Origin: Aquiluna sp.
GTDB lineage: Bacteria; Actinomycetota; Actinomycetes; Actinomycetales; Microbacteriaceae
Length of the DNA stretch: 22,047 bases
NCBI GenBank assembly: GCA_023260495.1
Contig: JALQVB010000011.1
Location: 1-22,047 of the forward strand
Reading direction: 5' to 3'
Below the pieces are notes generated by a model, which was given only the letters and a program-made list of their open reading frames with translations, had not been told where the DNA came from and made no database searches. Both the position numbers and the translations under genes were made by a program. Positions 19,971 to 22,047 of this stretch are shown here, in pieces. The first letter of the stretch is position 1. Every line of letters starts with the position of its first letter.

Positions 19971-21623
19971 TTGGCGCGCAAGAATCAGCTTGCCGGTGAC
20001 TCACACTGGTGGCGAAATGCAGTCGTTTATCAGATCTATCCTCGCAGTTTTGCAGATGCGAACGGCGATGGAATCGGCGATCTTGCCGGCATCATCTCCC
20101 GGGTTGACTACCTGGCGAGTTTGGGCATCGATGCCGTCTGGATGAGCCCGTTTTACCCCTCGGCTCTCGCTGACGGTGGTTATGACGTTGATGACTACAT
20201 GGACATCGACCCCAGGATTGGAAACCTAGATCAATTCGATGAGCTGGTTGAAAAGCTGCACTCAAACAACATTCGCGTATTTGTTGACATCGTGCCAAAC
20301 CACTCCTCAGACAGGCACGAATGGTTCCAAGAAGCTCTGGCTGCAAAACCTGGAAGCCCAGAGCGCGATCGCTACATCTTCCGAGACGGCAGGGGTGAAA
20401 ATGGTGACCTTCCACCATCGAATCTTGCCAGCCACTTCGGTCCTGAGGGTTGGACCAGGACACCCGATGGCCAGTGGTACATGCATCTGTTTACCAAGGA
20501 GCAGCCAGATTTCAACTGGGACAACCCAGAGGTGGAGGAGTACTTCCTAAAGACTCTTCGTTTCTGGTCAGACCGCGGCGTTGATGGCTTCCGTATCGAT
20601 GTTGCCCATGCGCTAAAGAAGAATCTAGATCCGCTGCCGGACCGCGACTCCTATGCGCTGAGTGTGATGAAGGACGATGGCACCGATCCGCTCTTCGACC
20701 GTGATGAGGTGCAGGACGTTTACCGCCAGTGGCGCAAGGTTTTCAACGAGTATGACCCTCCGCGAGTTGCAGTCGCTGAGGCGTGGGTACACCCTCACCG
20801 GCGCCCTCCCTACGCCTCTGAAGAGGGTCTCGGGCAGGCCTTCAACTTTGACCTCTTGGCATCTGGTTGGAATGCCGAGCAGTTTAAGAACGTCATTTCT
20901 GACAACATTGCGATGAGTGATCAAACCGGCTCTTCTTCTACTTGGGTGCTTTCGAACCACGATGTGATTCGGCACGCAACTAGGTTTGCAATTCCTGGCT
21001 ACGGACTCTCTCCAGATTCTTTTGATTTGGAGAACCAGTGGTATGTCAACCACCGCCTCGATCACGATCTCGATCTAGATATGGGACTCAGCCGAGCCAA
21101 GGCAGCCACGCTGTTGATGCTGGCGCTACCGGGTTCAAGCTACATCTATCAGGGTGAAGAGCTGGGTCTTCACGATGTCGTAGACATTCCATCTGAGCAA
21201 ATGCAGGATCCGCAGTGGTTCCGCGGCGAAGGCAAGTTCAAGTCGCGTGATGGCTGCCGCGTCCCGCTGCCTTGGGAGGCATCAGGCCCATCCTTTGGCT
21301 TTGGCCCCGGAGGCTCGCATCTGCCTCAACCCAAGTGGTATGCCGATGTCGCGGTCTCGGTGCAGGAAGCGGATTCAAGCTCAACCCTTGCGCTCTATCG
21401 CGGCGCCTTGAAGCTGCGCCGCGAGCTCTACACCTCTGATGAACTGCAGTGGCTGGATGTAAAGCCAGGTCTACTGGCATTCCGTAGGTCGCCAAGCTGG
21501 ATCTGCGTGACGAATTTCTCGGACGAGCCAATCGAAATCTCAGGTGAGGTCATCCTTGCCAGTGCTGAAATCACCGGGAACCTGTTGCCAGCCAACGCCA
21601 CCGCATGGCTTTCATCCCTTTAG
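19971..21623 (+). CDS. GH13 alpha-glucosidase / oligo-1,6-glucosidase family enzyme
   Basis: A 550-aa cytoplasmic (beta/alpha)8-barrel glycosidase. It starts with WWRNAVVYQIYPRSFADANGDGIGD. GH13 conserved regions are complete: region I DIVPNHSS, region II GFRIDVAH with nucleophile D210, region III VAEAW with acid/base E270, and region IV SNHD with H330/D331. The C-terminal part (EELGLHDV, FRGEGKFKSRDGCRVPLPW) is typical of actinobacterial alpha-glucosidases of the GH13_30-like group. It hydrolyses terminal alpha-glucosidic bonds; sucrose, maltose, isomaltose or trehalose are all possible and the sequence alone does not decide. The TTG start at 19971 is supported by AAAGGA 5 nt upstream. It is last in the transporter operon, 51 nt after the permease. 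Confidence 0.95.
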   Translation: MARKNQLAGDSHWWRNAVVYQIYPRSFADANGDGIGDLAGIISRVDYLASLGIDAVWMSPFYPSALADGGYDVDDYMDIDPRIGNLDQFDELVEKLHSNNIRVFVDIVPNHSSDRHEWFQEALAAKPGSPERDRYIFRDGRGENGDLPPSNLASHFGPEGWTRTPDGQWYMHLFTKEQPDFNWDNPEVEEYFLKTLRFWSDRGVDGFRIDVAHALKKNLDPLPDRDSYALSVMKDDGTDPLFDRDEVQDVYRQWRKVFNEYDPPRVAVAEAWVHPHRRPPYASEEGLGQAFNFDLLASGWNAEQFKNVISDNIAMSDQTGSSSTWVLSNHDVIRHATRFAIPGYGLSPDSFDLENQWYVNHRLDHDLDLDMGLSRAKAATLLMLALPGSSYIYQGEELGLHDVVDIPSEQMQDPQWFRGEGKFKSRDGCRVPLPWEASGPSFGFGPGGSHLPQPKWYADVAVSVQEADSSSTLALYRGALKLRRELYTSDELQWLDVKPGLLAFRRSPSWICVTNFSDEPIEISGEVILASAEITGNLLPANATAWLSSL

Positions 21624-21642
21624 CCGCAAGGCGTGCAGCGGG

Positions 21643-21648
21643 TATGAT
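21643..21648 (+). promoter_or_regulatory. Putative -10 element (TATGAT) of argS
   Basis: TATGAT is a five-of-six -10 match 62 nt upstream of the argS TTG. A weak -35 (TTAGCC, 21620-21625) lies 17 nt upstream and overlaps the alpha-glucosidase stop codon. Confidence 0.45.
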
Positions 21649-21680
21649 TTAGGTTCACTGCCGAAAACCCAAGCCCCATG

Positions 21681-21695
21681 CGCGCCCGCGGCGCG
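21681..21695 (+). other. GC-only hairpin in argS leader
   Basis: CGCGCC-CGC-GGCGCG forms a perfect 6-bp stem with a 3-nt loop, ending 3 nt before the AGGA ribosome site. It has no T-run. An effect on translation start or mRNA folding is possible but not shown. Confidence 0.5.
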
Positions 21696-21710
21696 AGTCA
21701 GGAACATCCA

Positions 21711-22047
21711 TTGACCCCAGAGCAGCTATCCAGCGCCATCATTGAGGTGCTCGCGGCTTTGGTTGAAGACGGGGCATTTGAGTTTGCAGTGCCTGAAACT
21801 GTTGTCGTTGAGCGACCAAAGAATCGTGATCACGGGGACTGGGCCACGAATGTGGCTATGCAGCTAGCCGGCAAAAACGGAATTAATCCCCGGAATTTTG
21901 CAACTGAGATCGCATCCCGCTTGGAGCAGGTGGCGGGAATCGAAAAGGTTGAGGTTGCCGGCCCCGGTTTCATAAATCTCTTCGTCTCCGATGCCGCCGC
22001 CGCTGAGCTTGTGCGCGAGGTTGTGCAGCAGGGTGGTAGCTACGGTC
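21711..22047 (+). CDS. argS: Arginyl-tRNA synthetase, N-terminal part (runs off right edge)
   Basis: The 112 complete codons visible encode the N-terminal (Add-1) domain of class I arginyl-tRNA synthetase, which contacts the tRNA D-loop. Diagnostic blocks are VVVERPKNRDHGDWATNVAMQLA and VAGPGFINLFVSDAAA. The HIGH-type catalytic motif would lie beyond the window. The start is a TTG at 21711, chosen because AGGA lies 8 nt upstream and the encoded MTPEQLSSAI fits family N-termini. In relatives argS often heads an argS-lysA-hom run; that cannot be checked here. Confidence 0.95.
   Translation, partial: MTPEQLSSAIIEVLAALVEDGAFEFAVPETVVVERPKNRDHGDWATNVAMQLAGKNGINPRNFATEIASRLEQVAGIEKVEVAGPGFINLFVSDAAAAELVREVVQQGGSYG

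Noticed and set aside
15364..21710. Integrative element using tRNA-Arg as attachment site
   Set aside because: No integrase is present, and I found no copy of the tRNA 3' end near argS. The tRNA 3' end also faces rdgB, away from the cassette.

Overview
The window looks like a chromosomal segment of a Gram-positive actinobacterium, most likely a small-genome Microbacteriaceae of the aquatic Luna type (Rhodoluna/Aquiluna-like). This is inferred, not searched. The reasons are an intermediate GC content by eye, dense packing, frequent GTG and TTG starts, actinobacteria-only families (UPF0182, DUF2342, DUF3039) and many start codons 6-7 nt downstream of a TANNNT -10 element, the pattern of leaderless transcription.

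Region A (1-9148) is a core actinobacterial block. A degenerate phosphotransferase-like gene (minus, running off the left edge) diverges from a short UvrD2-like helicase (plus). The helicase converges with a minus-strand pair: a DUF2342 metalloprotease-like protein followed by a ThiF/cyclodehydratase-like protein. That pair diverges from a plus-strand pair: a Lon/PDZ-type membrane-anchored serine protease and the multi-pass membrane protein UPF0182. The relative order and orientation resemble, from memory, Mycobacterium tuberculosis Rv3193c-Rv3198c without the ABC1-kinase and whiB7 genes. The joint function is unknown. Two members lack residues expected for catalysis (the kinase-like protein and the DUF2342 protein).

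Region B (9149-15435) holds the initiator tRNA-Met with a strong intrinsic terminator, a lipoprotein/PKD-like gene pair of unknown role, an HtrA-type membrane-anchored serine protease, a DUF3039 protein, nicotinate phosphoribosyltransferase (pncB, minus), glutamate racemase (murI), RNase PH (rph), the nucleotide-pool cleaner rdgB and tRNA-Arg(CCG, minus).

Region C (15436-21623) is a carbohydrate-use cassette: a five-bladed-propeller glycosidase of GH32/43/68 type, a perfect 14-bp LacI-type operator, a sugar-binding lipoprotein with very strong codon bias, tandem intercistronic hairpins, two CUT1-type permeases and a GH13 alpha-glucosidase. Its likely substrate is an alpha-glucoside, possibly sucrose, by resemblance to agl (AglEFGA) systems. 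The ATPase and the repressor are not in the window. The cassette sits between tRNA-Arg and argS, so it is probably an accessory insertion into a housekeeping stretch.

Region D (21624-end) is the start of argS, with a short leader containing a GC-rich hairpin; the gene runs off the right edge. No stretch over 300 bases lacks a gene, and I saw no insertion sequence, phage gene or CRISPR array.
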